Positions 25,842 to 34,447 of a DNA stretch of 42,286 bases are shown piece after piece. The translations under genes and the position numbers were made by a program. The notes below the pieces were generated by a model, which made no database searches, had not been told where the DNA came from, and was given only the letters and a program-made list of their open reading frames with translations. Location of the stretch: positions 1 to 42,286 of the forward strand of contig NZ_VUKF01000041.1 of assembly GCF_009193185.1 (NCBI RefSeq). Direction: 5' to 3'. This DNA is from Georgenia thermotolerans. GTDB lineage: Bacteria; Actinomycetota; Actinomycetes; Actinomycetales; Actinomycetaceae. Numbering within the stretch: the first letter of the stretch is position 1; every line of letters begins with the position of its first letter.

Positions 25842-28352
25842 GTGAGCCCTCACCGTTCGACAGTCAGACGGGCGGGTGCGGTCGCGGCCGGCTGCGCCGT
25901 CGTCCTCGCCCCGCTGGTCGCCGCCCCCGCGTTCGCCGCGCCGGACGGCAGCGGCGTGGTCATCAACGAGGTCTACGCCCGCGGCGGCAGCGCCAACCAG
26001 CCGTACACCAACAAGTTCGTCGAGCTGTTCAACCCCACCGACGCCCCGGTCAGCCTCGCCGGCCTGAGCCTGCAGTACCGCTCCGCCACCGGCACCGGGG
26101 CGGCCACCGGCGTCGTCCCGCTCAGCGGGACCATTCCCGCCAACGGCTACTTCCTCGTCGGGGGCGGCACCAACGGCGGCGCCGGCGAGCCGCTGCCCGA
26201 GCCGGACCTGTCCAGCGGGTTCCAGCCCTCCGGCACCACCGGCACCGTCGCCCTGGTCGAGGGCACCCAGGCCGTCACGCTGCCCACCGGCAACGTGGCC
26301 GGGGCGGCGGGCGTCGTGGACCTCGTCGGCTACGGCACCTCCAACACCTACGAGGGCAGCGGGCGGGCCCCGGTGTCCGGCGGGAACACCACGCCGCAGT
26401 CGTGGACGCGCACCAACGGGGCCGACACCGACGACAACGCCGCGGACTTCACCATCGCCGCCACCCCCACGCCGCAGAGCTCCGGCACCCGCGGGGACGA
26501 CGAGGTCGTCGAGGCGACCATCGCCGAGATCCAGGGCACCGGTGCGGCCTCCCCGCTCGTCGGGCGCACCGTGGTGACCCGCGGCGTCGTGACGGCCGCC
26601 TACCCGACCGGCGGCTTCGACGGCGTGTACCTGCAGACCCCGGGCACCGGCGGCGACCTCGCCGGGCACGAGGCCTCCGACGGTGTCTTCGTCTTCTCCG
26701 GCGCGCTCGCCCGGGCCGCCCAGGTCGGCCAGTACCTCGAGGTCACCGGCGAGGTGTCCGAGTACTTCGGCCTCACCGAGGTCACCGCGACGGAATGGAC
26801 CGTGCTCGACGAGGCGGTCGAGCCGGTGGTGCCCGCCGCCATCGCGCTGCCGGCCACGGAGGCCGACCGGGAGGCCTTCGAGGGCATGCTGGTCGCCCCG
26901 CAGGGCGACTTCACCGTCACCGACACCTACGACACCAACCGCTTCGGCCTGGTGGGCCTGGCCGCCGGCACCACGCCGCTGGTCCAGCCCAGCGACGTCG
27001 CCAACCCGGTCACGGACCGCGCCCGGTACGACGCCGTCGTGGCCGACAACGCCGCGCGCGCCATCACCCTGGACGACGGCGCCGGCTGGGACTACACGAA
27101 CTTCAACCGGGACTACCACGAGACCCCGCTGCCCTACCTCAGCCTGGAGAACCCGCTGCGGGTGGGCGCCGCGGCGACCATCACCGACCCGGTCGTCCTC
27201 GACTACCGGTTCCAGTGGAACTTCCAGCCCACCACCCAGGTGACGGGCGACAACGGCGCGGCCCCGGCGACGTTCACCAACACCCGCGAGGCGGCCCCGG
27301 CGCCGGTCGGCGGTGACCTCCAGATCGCCTCGTTCAACGTCCTCAACTACTTCACCACCACCGGTGACGAGCTCGCCGGCTGCCAGTACTACACCGACCG
27401 CCACCGCAACCCGATCTCGGTGCGCACCGGCTGCGACGCCCGCGGGGCCGCCGACGACGCCAACCTCGAGCGCCAGCAGGCCAAGATCGTCGCGGCGATC
27501 AACGCCCTGGGCGCCGAGGTCGTCTCCCTCGAGGAGATCGAGAACTCCGCGCGGCTCGGCGCCGACCGCGATGCGGCGCTGGCCGACCTCACCGCCGCCC
27601 TCAACGCCGCTGCCGGCGCGGGGACCTGGGCGTACGTGAAGTCACCGGCGGCGCTGCCCGCGGACGAGGACGTCATCCGCACCGCGTTCATCTACCGCGC
27701 CGACCGGGTCGTGCCGGTGGGGGAGTCGCACATCCTCATCGGCGAGGCGGCCTTCGCCAACGCCCGGGAGCCGCTGGCCCAGACCTTCCGGGCGCTCAAC
27801 CCCGGCGGGCAGGCCAAGGGGCCGGAGTTCGCCGTCGTCAGCAACCACTTCAAGTCCAAGGGCTCGGGGGAGGGACCCGGCAACGACCGTGACGAGGGGC
27901 AGGGCCTGTCCAACGCCGACCGCGTCCGCCAGGCGCAGGCCCTCGTCGCCTTCGCCGCGGACCTCTACGGCCCGCAGGTGCCGGTCTTCCTCGTCGGCGA
28001 CTTCAACTCCTACACCGCCGAGGACCCGCTGGTCGTCCTCGAGCAGGCCGGCTACACCAACATCGGCCAGACGATGACGGCCAAGGACACCTACTCCTTC
28101 GACGGGCTGGTCGGCTCGCTCGACCACGTCTTCGCCAACCCGGCCGCGCTCGGGCTGGTCACCGGCGCGGACATCTGGAACGTCAACTCCGGGGAGTCCG
28201 TCGGCCTGGAGTACAGCCGGTACAACTACAACGTCACCAACCTCTACGACGCCTCGCCGTTCCGCTCCAGCGACCACGACCCGGTGGTCGTGGGCCTGGA
28301 CGTGCTGCCCGGCGAGGTGCCGGACCGGGCCTGGGAGCGCGGCCGGCGCTGA
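25842..28352 (+). CDS. large secreted ExeM/NucH-family nuclease
   Basis: The 836-residue protein has a signal peptide with cleavage after AFA at about residue 32. Residues about 36-155 form a lamin-tail (LTD) domain (VVINEVYARGGSA, FVELFNPTDAPVSLAGLSL). Residues 200-370 resemble the OB-like region of ExeM/NucH proteins. From about 490 there is an endonuclease/exonuclease/phosphatase domain: LQIASFNVLNYF, VSLEEIENS, VVSNHFKSKGSG, VFLVGDFNSYTAEDP and SDHDPVVVGL hold its catalytic Asn, Asp and His residues. It should degrade extracellular DNA. No LPxTG motif or membrane tail is present, so it is probably released. AAGGAG precedes the GTG at 25842. Confidence 0.92.
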   Translation: MSPHRSTVRRAGAVAAGCAVVLAPLVAAPAFAAPDGSGVVINEVYARGGSANQPYTNKFVELFNPTDAPVSLAGLSLQYRSATGTGAATGVVPLSGTIPANGYFLVGGGTNGGAGEPLPEPDLSSGFQPSGTTGTVALVEGTQAVTLPTGNVAGAAGVVDLVGYGTSNTYEGSGRAPVSGGNTTPQSWTRTNGADTDDNAADFTIAATPTPQSSGTRGDDEVVEATIAEIQGTGAASPLVGRTVVTRGVVTAAYPTGGFDGVYLQTPGTGGDLAGHEASDGVFVFSGALARAAQVGQYLEVTGEVSEYFGLTEVTATEWTVLDEAVEPVVPAAIALPATEADREAFEGMLVAPQGDFTVTDTYDTNRFGLVGLAAGTTPLVQPSDVANPVTDRARYDAVVADNAARAITLDDGAGWDYTNFNRDYHETPLPYLSLENPLRVGAAATITDPVVLDYRFQWNFQPTTQVTGDNGAAPATFTNTREAAPAPVGGDLQIASFNVLNYFTTTGDELAGCQYYTDRHRNPISVRTGCDARGAADDANLERQQAKIVAAINALGAEVVSLEEIENSARLGADRDAALADLTAALNAAAGAGTWAYVKSPAALPADEDVIRTAFIYRADRVVPVGESHILIGEAAFANAREPLAQTFRALNPGGQAKGPEFAVVSNHFKSKGSGEGPGNDRDEGQGLSNADRVRQAQALVAFAADLYGPQVPVFLVGDFNSYTAEDPLVVLEQAGYTNIGQTMTAKDTYSFDGLVGSLDHVFANPAALGLVTGADIWNVNSGESVGLEYSRYNYNVTNLYDASPFRSSDHDPVVVGLDVLPGEVPDRAWERGRR

Positions 28353-28381
28353 GCCGCCGGCGGCGCGAAGAGCAGCGCTCG

Positions 28382-28414
28382 GAGGGGGTGCCCTGCAGTC
28401 CGGGGCACCCCCTC
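28382..28414. terminator. two-way terminator between nuclease and ABC genes
   Basis: GAGGGGGTGCCC pairs with its complement across a nine-base loop. It overlaps the stop codon of the ABC permease gene and lies 30 bases after the nuclease stop. Confidence 0.75.
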
Positions 28415-31013
28415 ACTCGTCGGCGACGGCCTGGAGCACCGGCAGCGCGGTGGCCCGCGCGGCCGGGAGCAGGGCAGCCACCACGCCGACGACGCCAGAG
28501 ACCACCACCATCACGGCGAGCAGGTCCCAGGGCACGGCGAGGCGGGTCAGCCCCTGGTCGGCGAAGACCGTCGGCAGGGCGGCGGCGAGCGAGACGCCGA
28601 CGGCCACCCCCAGCAGGGTGCCGAACACCGCCGTGAGCACGGACTCCAGCACGATCGTCGCGGCCAGCTGGGCCCGGCCCAGCCCCACCGCGCGCATGAG
28701 CCCGATCTCGCGGGTGCGCTCGACCACCGCCAGCGCCAGGGTGTTGACGATGCCCAGCACGGCGATGACGACGCTGAGCCCGAGCAGGGCGTAGAGGATG
28801 ACCATGGCCTGGTCCACCTGCTTGGCCAGCGCGCTGGTCAGCTCGGCGGCGTCCTGGACGGTCAGGACCACGTAGGGCTTGACCACCCGGTCCAGCGCGG
28901 CCCGCAGGGTCGCCTGGTCCACCCCCGGCTTGGCGTCGACGAGGACCGCGAGCACGGTCGTCTCCCCGGTCGGCACGACGTCGCGGAACAGGCCCGCGTC
29001 CATGACCAGCGGGGTGCCGAGGAGCTGGGACTCCACGACGGCGCCCACCCGCGCCTCCCGGGGGCCCGCCGCCGTCGGGAGGGTCAGAACGTCCCCGACC
29101 TTCCAGCCGTGCTCGACGGCGGAGGTGCGCTGCACGGCGACCTCCCCGCGGGCCAGCCCGGCGAGGGAGCCGGAGTCCACCGTCACCCGGATGGTGCGGC
29201 CGAACGCGTCCGCCGGCAGCCCCGAGACCCGGTAGCTGCGGGTGCCGTCCGGGCCGGTCGCCGTCGCCCGGCCCACCGTGACGGTGTCCGCCCGCCCGAC
29301 GACGTCGAGGCCCGCGACGTCCGTGGCCACCTGCGGCGGCACGTTGCGCGTGGCGGACTGGACCCAGAAGTCCGCCCGGGACTCCGTCGCCACGATCGCG
29401 GCGGTCGAGGCCTGGGCGGACTCGGCCAGCACCGCGCAGGCCCCGACCAGCGCCATGCCGATCATCAGCGCCCCGGCGGTGCTCGCCGTGCGGCGCGGGC
29501 TGCGGGTGACGTTGCCGCGCGCCAGCCGGCCCATCGGCCGGGCCAGGACGAGGAACGGGGCGGCGAGCACGCCGATGACGGCGCGGGCGATGACGGGGGA
29601 GACGGCGAGGGTGCCGACCAGCACCGCCCCGGCCCCCACCCCCAGCCAGGTGCCGGCGTGCCGGGTGCCCTCCTGCACCGAGACCAGCGCGGCCGCGACG
29701 CCGCCGGCGAGCAGCACCGCCCCGACCACCGCGCGCAGCCGCAGCGAGCGCTCGACCACGACGACGTCGTCGCGCATGGCCTCCACCGGCGGGGTGCCCG
29801 CCGCGCGCCGGGCGGGGACCAGGGCGGCGAGCACCGACATGCCGGTGCCGAGCGCCACGATGCCCGCCGCCTGGGCGGGGGAGACGACGACGTTCGAGGC
29901 GAGCTGCATGTCCATGGCGTCCAGCCAGGTGCGCAGCAGCGCGACGAGCCCGATGCCGCCGGCGATCCCGGCCGCCGAGCCCACCGCCCCGACGACGGCG
30001 GCCTGGCCCAGCACCGTGGTCAGGACCTGCCCGGGGGAGGCCCCCACGGCCCGCAGCAGGGCGAACTCCCGCTGCCGCTGGCGCACCGCCATCGCGAAGG
30101 TGTTGGCGATGATGAAGCCGCCCACGAACAGCGAGATCAGGGCGAAGACGAGCAGGAACGTGCCGAGGAAGCCGAGCAGCTGGTTGATCGTCTTCGTCGC
30201 CTCGGCCCGCATCTCATCGCCGGTGACGACCTCGACGTCGCCCGGCACCACCTTGGCCACCCGCGCCTCGAGCGCGGTGAGGTCGGTGCCCGGGTCGGCG
30301 AAGATCGCGACCTGCGGCACCAGGCCCTGCGGGGCGAAGGCGGCCTGCCCGGTGGCCGGGTCGACGAGCACGAGGGTGGTGCCCACCATGGGGTTGCCGT
30401 AGGTGACCTCGCCGACGACCGTGACCGGGCGCAGGGGGCCGTTGCCCACCAGCACCTGGGTGGTGTCGCCGACCTTGAGGCCCGAGGTCTGCAGCGCGGT
30501 GGTCTCCAGCGCGATCTCGCCCGGGCCGTGCGGGGCGCGGCCGGCCAGGAGCCGGCCCGAGGGGTCGTGGTCGCGCAGCGTGCTGCCGATGGAGGGGGCC
30601 TGCCCGTTGACCACGGCCTGGCCGTTCGCGCCGATGAGGACGGCGGGGCCGAGCATGTCCGCGACGGCCTGGCGGACGCCGTCGACCTTCGCGACGTCGT
30701 CGGCGAGGCTGGCGGGGATCGGGGTGCGCTCGGCGGTGAGGGTGCCGCCCGGCCCGCCGCCGCCCGCGGCGCCGCCCTGGTTCTCCTCGGTGCCGGAGGC
30801 CTGGCCGGCGCCCTGCCCGGACGCCGGGGCCTTGCCGCGCAGGTACAGGTCGCCCTGGGTGGTCGAGGCGATGATCGAGCCGAAGGTGTCCGCGAGCATC
30901 GCGCGCAGGGAGAACGTGCCGGTGACGAACGCGATGCCCAGCATGACGGCCAGGACGCTGAGCAGGAAGCGGCCGAGGTGGTTGCGCACCTCGCGCAGGG
31001 CGACGCGCAGCAT
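28413..31013 (-). CDS. MacB/FtsX-type ABC transporter permease
   Basis: The 866-residue permease opens with VALREVRNHLGRFLLSVLAV, followed by a large extracytoplasmic MacB-PCD region. FtsX domains at about 260-400 and 740-860 each give three or four helices. The motif FALLRAVGASPGQVL in the first and TREIGLMRAVGLGRAQL in the second are typical of this class. The extracytoplasmic part has a Gly/Gln-rich loop. Such systems use mechanotransmission to act on lipids, lipoproteins, peptides or drugs outside the membrane; the cargo is unknown. Its ATG shares one base with the ATPase stop (TGATG), so the pair is co-translated. Confidence 0.92.
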   Translation of the reverse strand: MLRVALREVRNHLGRFLLSVLAVMLGIAFVTGTFSLRAMLADTFGSIIASTTQGDLYLRGKAPASGQGAGQASGTEENQGGAAGGGGPGGTLTAERTPIPASLADDVAKVDGVRQAVADMLGPAVLIGANGQAVVNGQAPSIGSTLRDHDPSGRLLAGRAPHGPGEIALETTALQTSGLKVGDTTQVLVGNGPLRPVTVVGEVTYGNPMVGTTLVLVDPATGQAAFAPQGLVPQVAIFADPGTDLTALEARVAKVVPGDVEVVTGDEMRAEATKTINQLLGFLGTFLLVFALISLFVGGFIIANTFAMAVRQRQREFALLRAVGASPGQVLTTVLGQAAVVGAVGSAAGIAGGIGLVALLRTWLDAMDMQLASNVVVSPAQAAGIVALGTGMSVLAALVPARRAAGTPPVEAMRDDVVVVERSLRLRAVVGAVLLAGGVAAALVSVQEGTRHAGTWLGVGAGAVLVGTLAVSPVIARAVIGVLAAPFLVLARPMGRLARGNVTRSPRRTASTAGALMIGMALVGACAVLAESAQASTAAIVATESRADFWVQSATRNVPPQVATDVAGLDVVGRADTVTVGRATATGPDGTRSYRVSGLPADAFGRTIRVTVDSGSLAGLARGEVAVQRTSAVEHGWKVGDVLTLPTAAGPREARVGAVVESQLLGTPLVMDAGLFRDVVPTGETTVLAVLVDAKPGVDQATLRAALDRVVKPYVVLTVQDAAELTSALAKQVDQAMVILYALLGLSVVIAVLGIVNTLALAVVERTREIGLMRAVGLGRAQLAATIVLESVLTAVFGTLLGVAVGVSLAAALPTVFADQGLTRLAVPWDLLAVMVVVSGVVGVVAALLPAARATALPVLQAVADE

Positions 31014-32023
31014 CAGCGGGTCCCGTCACCGGCCGCGGCGGTGGCACCCGGGGCGGCCTGGCGGCGCTCGCGGGCGGCGCTGAGCTCGCCGATGGCGGCG
31101 AGGATGTCGCCCTCCTCGGGGTGGAGCAGCTCCGCCTCCAGCCGGCCGTCGGCGAGGAAGAGCACCCGGTGGGCGTAGGCCGCCGCGGAGGGCTCGTGCG
31201 TGACCATGACCACCGAGTGGCCCAGGTCGTCGACGCTGCGGCGCAGGAAGCCGAGGACCTCGGCGGCCGAGCGGGAGTCGAGGTTGCCGGTGGGCTCGTC
31301 GGCGAAGACCACCGACGGCTCGGCGACGAGCGCGCGGGCGCAGGCCACACGCTGCTGCTGCCCGCCGGAGAGCTCCGAGGGCCGGTGGTGCAGCCGGTCC
31401 TCCAGGCCCACGGCGCGCACGACGGCGTCGAAGCGGGCCTTGTCGACCGGCTTGCGGGCGATGTCGAGCGGCAGGCGGATGTTCTCGGCCGCGGTGAGGG
31501 TGGGCACGAGGTTGTAGGCCTGGAAGACGAACCCGATGCGGGTGCGGCGGAGCTTGGTCAGCTGCCGCTGGCTCATCCGCGAGATCTCCACCCCGTCGAC
31601 GATCACGGAGCCGGAGGTGGGGGAGTCCAGCCCGGCCAGGCAGTGCATGAGGGTGGACTTGCCCGAGCCGGACGGGCCCATGACGGCGGTGAGGGAGCCG
31701 CGGGCCAGGTCGACGTCGACGCCGTCCAGCGCCCGGACCTGGGTCTCGCCCGCGCCGTAGACCTTCGTCAGCGCCCGGGCGGAGGCGATGGCGTCCGGGC
31801 CGGGCCGCTCGGGGGTGTGCACGGGCGTCGGTCCGGTGCGCGGCGTGGTCCGCGCGGCGCCGGGGGCGCCCCCGTTCGGGTGCGGGGTGGCCGTCGTGTC
31901 GGCGGCGCCCGCCGGCCCGCCGTCGTCCGCCGTCTCGACCTCGTCCACGGCGCCGGTGCCCACGCGGGCGCGGGCGCGGTTCCTACGCTGCTCGTGCGGC
32001 TCGGCGCCGCGGTGCCTGCCCAT
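31013..32023 (-). CDS. ABC transporter ATP-binding protein (MacB/LolD type)
   Basis: The 336-residue protein has a Gly/Pro/Arg-rich N-terminal extension of about 80 residues, unusual for this ATPase family, then the nucleotide-binding domain. Walker A is GPSGSGKST, the Q-loop region FVFQAYNLVPTLTAAEN, the signature LSGGQQQR and Walker B SVVFADEPTGNLD. The H-loop is VVMVTHEPSAAAYA. It drives the neighbouring FtsX-type permease. The start at 32023 (MGRHRGAEPHEQRR) was chosen over upstream codons, which would read through the terminator and tRNA fragment. The start lies 62 bases before that terminator. Confidence 0.9.
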   Translation of the reverse strand: MGRHRGAEPHEQRRNRARARVGTGAVDEVETADDGGPAGAADTTATPHPNGGAPGAARTTPRTGPTPVHTPERPGPDAIASARALTKVYGAGETQVRALDGVDVDLARGSLTAVMGPSGSGKSTLMHCLAGLDSPTSGSVIVDGVEISRMSQRQLTKLRRTRIGFVFQAYNLVPTLTAAENIRLPLDIARKPVDKARFDAVVRAVGLEDRLHHRPSELSGGQQQRVACARALVAEPSVVFADEPTGNLDSRSAAEVLGFLRRSVDDLGHSVVMVTHEPSAAAYAHRVLFLADGRLEAELLHPEEGDILAAIGELSAARERRQAAPGATAAAGDGTR

Positions 32024-32085
32024 GCCGCGATTCTCGCTCACGGTGGGCGGGTGGGCCCACGGGGCCGGGGCCTGCCGGGAAACCA

Positions 32086-32117
32086 GCAAGGCCCCGCACT
32101 CACGTGCGGGGCCTTGC
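32086..32117. terminator. terminator hairpin downstream of the tRNA-like fragment
   Basis: GCAAGGCCCCGCAC pairs with its complement across a TCAC loop. On the minus strand it follows the tRNA-like 3' end by about three bases, the usual place of a tRNA terminator. It would originally have ended the tRNA transcript. Confidence 0.85.
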
Positions 32118-32120
32118 GGC

Positions 32121-32164
32121 GGTGGCTCCGACCGGCGTCGATCCGGTGACCTTTCGATTTTCAG
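32121..32164 (-). other. 3' half of tRNA-Phe-like gene, probable attachment site
   Basis: Read on the minus strand this has an anticodon loop CTGAAAA (GAA, phenylalanine) and a T-arm ACCGG-ATCGACG-CCGGT with a seven-base loop. The acceptor 3' strand is CGGAGCC with A and CC. No matching 5' acceptor strand (GGCTCCG), D-arm or proper 5' anticodon stem is present upstream, so the tRNA is not intact. A 3' tRNA half with its terminator is what integration into a tRNA gene leaves at one end of an element. The full tRNA should lie at the other end, beyond the right edge. Confidence 0.7.
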
Positions 32165-32521
32165 TTCGCTCAGGCGCTTTTCGGTACCGTATGTATGCGT
32201 GGGATCCGCAGAATCACGCGGTTCCTGGTGGTGAGTGTCAGTTAGTTGCAGTTGCTTTTCGCGATTTTTATGGCACAAATATGGCACACGACGACCCGCG
32301 CCTCCGGTCGCCCGAGTTTCGATCACAACGTGGCTCTTTGCGGTTCGTGGTGAACGTGCCGTGTGGGGTGTTTCCGCTGGTCCCACGGGCCCGCAGGGTG
32401 CCTGCCGGACCGTCCGGTGCGCCCTCGGGGTGATTCCTGGGTGAGCGGGTCGGCGTGGTTGGAAGCCTCTGCGGAGAGGTTCGATGCCGGTGGCGGCGCA
32501 CGGCCTTGAGCGACTGTGTGG
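32165..32521. other. intergenic region next to the attachment site
   Basis: No gene was supported here. The base composition is less GC-rich than the host side. It contains the direct repeats at 32270-32288 and a short GTTGC repeat region near 32241-32256 (AGTTGCAGTTGC). Confidence 0.6.
32270..32288. repeat. direct repeat ATGGCACA x2, 11-base period
   Basis: ATGGCACA occurs at 32270-32277 and 32281-32288, one helical turn apart and about 105 bases from the tRNA-like core. That position and spacing suit arm-type integrase or excisionase binding sites. Confidence 0.45.
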
Positions 32522-32836
32522 CTACTTGCCGTCCGGCGACCCGGCCGCCGGCGCCTCTGGCTGATCGGACAGGCAAATTCTCCAGTCATCGGGCCCGCGA
32601 CGCCCCAGCGGCAGGTTGAGGAAACTGCGCACCTCGTTGATCGACATGCGAGCTTCGACCGCGATGTGGTCGGGCGAGAGACCGGCACTGTGCGCGGCCT
32701 GCACGGCGCTGACGACCCGCTCTGTCGACCAGTCACCACCCGCCTGTGCGGACTTGGTCAGTGAGAGGAGCCCCTCAAGTGCCTCCCGCTGCTCCTCCTG
32801 GAGGTCACGAGCAGGCTCGAGCCACTCGTCCGTCAT
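32522..32836 (-). CDS. small putative helix-turn-helix protein
   Basis: The 104-residue product has an acidic helical N-terminus (EEQREALEGLLSLTKSAQAG). A likely helix-turn-helix follows: LSPDHIAVEARMSINEVRSF. It ends in a short Pro/Ala-rich tail. The start at 32836 is preferred over an in-frame GTG seven codons upstream because GGAGG lies eight bases before it. It has no recognised family name. It diverges from the membrane-protein/GntR operon and could be a regulator of the element. Function not established. Confidence 0.65.
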   Translation of the reverse strand: MTDEWLEPARDLQEEQREALEGLLSLTKSAQAGGDWSTERVVSAVQAAHSAGLSPDHIAVEARMSINEVRSFLNLPLGRRGPDDWRICLSDQPEAPAAGSPDGK

Positions 32837-32943
32837 CCCGAACCTCCAGCCCTTCACGAGTCGCTCAGGTACCCCGTCTCGGGATCAATATTGGCGAGAA
32901 AGCCACGCGCCGCCTCCTCGAGTGTCTCGTCCGGCAAGGGGCC

Positions 32944-33828
32944 ATGGTCCGAGGTTCCCAGGGGTCCCAGAGAGAAGCGATCGCCCGCGTGCTAGTGCCA
33001 CCCCCGCAGCGGATCGTGCGGGCCTGGCTAAGCGCTAACACTCTCAGCGCTGATGACGAGACCGTCATGGCGGTGCGGGGAGCGCTGATGCGCATGTGCT
33101 ACGCCGGAGGAGCGGTCTTCGTTGTGGTCACCGTTGCCGGGCTGATGGCCGAGTTCAAGGCGGTCTCTGCCGCCGTTGGACTCGCTGTCGGCGCCGTCGC
33201 GGCGGCCAGCGTGCGGGTCGACGGCGGCCGCCGGCGCCGCGCCGATCTTGGCGACCTCGGTGTGACTGAGGCGCGGGCGGACGGGCTGCTCACCGGCGCG
33301 ACGGTCCTGGGGGCGGTTGTCTCCGTCGTGGCGGCCGCGATCCCCCTCGTCCGTGCCAGGCAGGGCAGTCCCGACTCCGCCCTCTTCCTGGATTGGGGCT
33401 CTGTCATGCCGGCTGAGGAGTACTACACCCTCCCCATCGTCGCCGCCGCGTCCGTGTTGCTGACGGGCGTTGCCTGGTTGGGGTATCGACGGGTCCTGCG
33501 CCGCCGGTCGCTGGACGGTGTGGACACCAGCGTAGATCACGCTCTGCGCGGCGTCAGCGCCCGTCGCATCGGCGCCGGCGCCCTGAGCGGGCAAATCATC
33601 CTCCTGGGCACGACCGTGGCCGCAACGCCGCTCTTGACGCAGGAAACCACCCCGCCAGTGGCGGGAGGGACCGCCTGGCAGATGAACCCCCAACTGGTTA
33701 GCGCCGCCGCCGACCTGGGACTCGTTGCGGTCATTGTGGGACTCGTGGTTGCCGCAACGTCACTAATGCTGCCGTTCTGGTCAGCGGCCGCGCACCAGCC
33801 CCTCCTTGCGGCCAGTGAGGACGCGTGA
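32944..33828 (+). CDS. multi-helix membrane protein of the GntR operon
   Basis: The product is 294 residues from the ATG at 32944, which has AAGGGG just upstream; the reading frame is open further upstream but overlaps the divergent gene. Six to seven hydrophobic segments are visible: GGAVFVVVTVAGLMAEF, VSAAVGLAVGAVAAA, TGATVLGAVVSVVAAAIPL, LPIVAAASVLLTGVAWLGY, a weak one near QIILLGTTVAATPLL, and LGLVAVIVGLVVAATSL. There is no known family. Its TGA overlaps the GntR start (GTGA). YtrA-type GntR regulators commonly control an adjacent membrane or ABC protein, so this protein is likely part of that module. Confidence 0.75.
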   Translation: MVRGSQGSQREAIARVLVPPPQRIVRAWLSANTLSADDETVMAVRGALMRMCYAGGAVFVVVTVAGLMAEFKAVSAAVGLAVGAVAAASVRVDGGRRRRADLGDLGVTEARADGLLTGATVLGAVVSVVAAAIPLVRARQGSPDSALFLDWGSVMPAEEYYTLPIVAAASVLLTGVAWLGYRRVLRRRSLDGVDTSVDHALRGVSARRIGAGALSGQIILLGTTVAATPLLTQETTPPVAGGTAWQMNPQLVSAAADLGLVAVIVGLVVAATSLMLPFWSAAAHQPLLAASEDA

Positions 33829-34238
33829 GCACTGTGGAGATCGAGGTCGACACGCGCAGTCCGGTCCCGCACTACGAGCAGATCCGCTCGCAGGTCACTC
33901 GCCTGGTGCTGACCGGAGCGCTTCCCGAGGGGGCCAGGCTCCCCCCGATTCGCCGACTGGCGGGTCATCTCGGACTGTCCAACGGCGCCGTCGCCCGCGC
34001 TTACCGTGAACTTGAGCGGGAAGGCACGGTCATCACCGCTGGGAAGAAGGGCACCACGGTCGCTCCTCTCGACACACGCGCCCGCACCGAAGGGCACGAA
34101 GCCGACCGCGACCAGGCGCTGGCCGACGCAGCGACCACATACGCCATTACTGCGCACAGACTCGGCTACAGCCTCAACGACGCCGTTTCCGCCCTGAGGC
34201 ATGCGATGACACCGGACTCGGGACAGGCATCCTCGTGA
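33825..34238 (+). CDS. GntR-family regulator, YtrA type
   Basis: The 137-residue protein has the winged helix of GntR regulators: PVPHYEQIRSQVTRLVLTGA, then LPPIRRLAGHLGLSNGAVAR and AYRELEREGTVITAGKKGT. After about residue 75 only a short helical tail remains, without the large effector domain of FadR or HutC types; this is the YtrA arrangement. Such regulators usually repress their own operon. It is coupled to the membrane protein upstream and its stop overlaps the next small gene by four bases. Confidence 0.9.
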   Translation: MSTVEIEVDTRSPVPHYEQIRSQVTRLVLTGALPEGARLPPIRRLAGHLGLSNGAVARAYRELEREGTVITAGKKGTTVAPLDTRARTEGHEADRDQALADAATTYAITAHRLGYSLNDAVSALRHAMTPDSGQASS

Positions 34239-34447
34239 ACGCAAACGAGAGACGCGTCACCGAAACTCCACGGCCTTCCGGTGACGCTGAAGGCGATGAC
34301 TCGGAGCGTCAGGTACGCCGCACCCTGATGCTCTTACACCTGGGTACTGCGCGGGCTTCACGCACGCGTGACCCTGCCCTCGCTTACCGACTCGCCGACG
34401 CGGGCCGGAGGCTACCGCCGCTACCGCCGCCCAGCACCGGCGAATAG
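34235..34447 (+). CDS. small hypothetical protein, end of GntR operon
   Basis: The 70-residue product begins NANERRVTETPRPSGDAEGD and contains one plausible helix, VRRTLMLLHLGTARA. It is hydrophilic and ends with a Pro-rich tail. Its GTG overlaps the GntR stop (GTGA), which is the main support for its being translated. No family recognised. Confidence 0.55.
   Translation: MNANERRVTETPRPSGDAEGDDSERQVRRTLMLLHLGTARASRTRDPALAYRLADAGRRLPPLPPPSTGE

Noticed and set aside
29109-31178. Plus-strand frame of 689 codons
   Set aside because: Antisense to the ABC permease; Asp/Gly/Arg-rich shadow.
32121-32195. Intact tRNA-Phe gene
   Set aside because: Only the 3' half can be folded; no D-arm or 5' acceptor strand complementary to CGGAGCC is present.
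32104-32433. Plus-strand frame through the att region
   Set aside because: It starts in the terminator, reads the tRNA fragment and has no ribosome binding site or family features.
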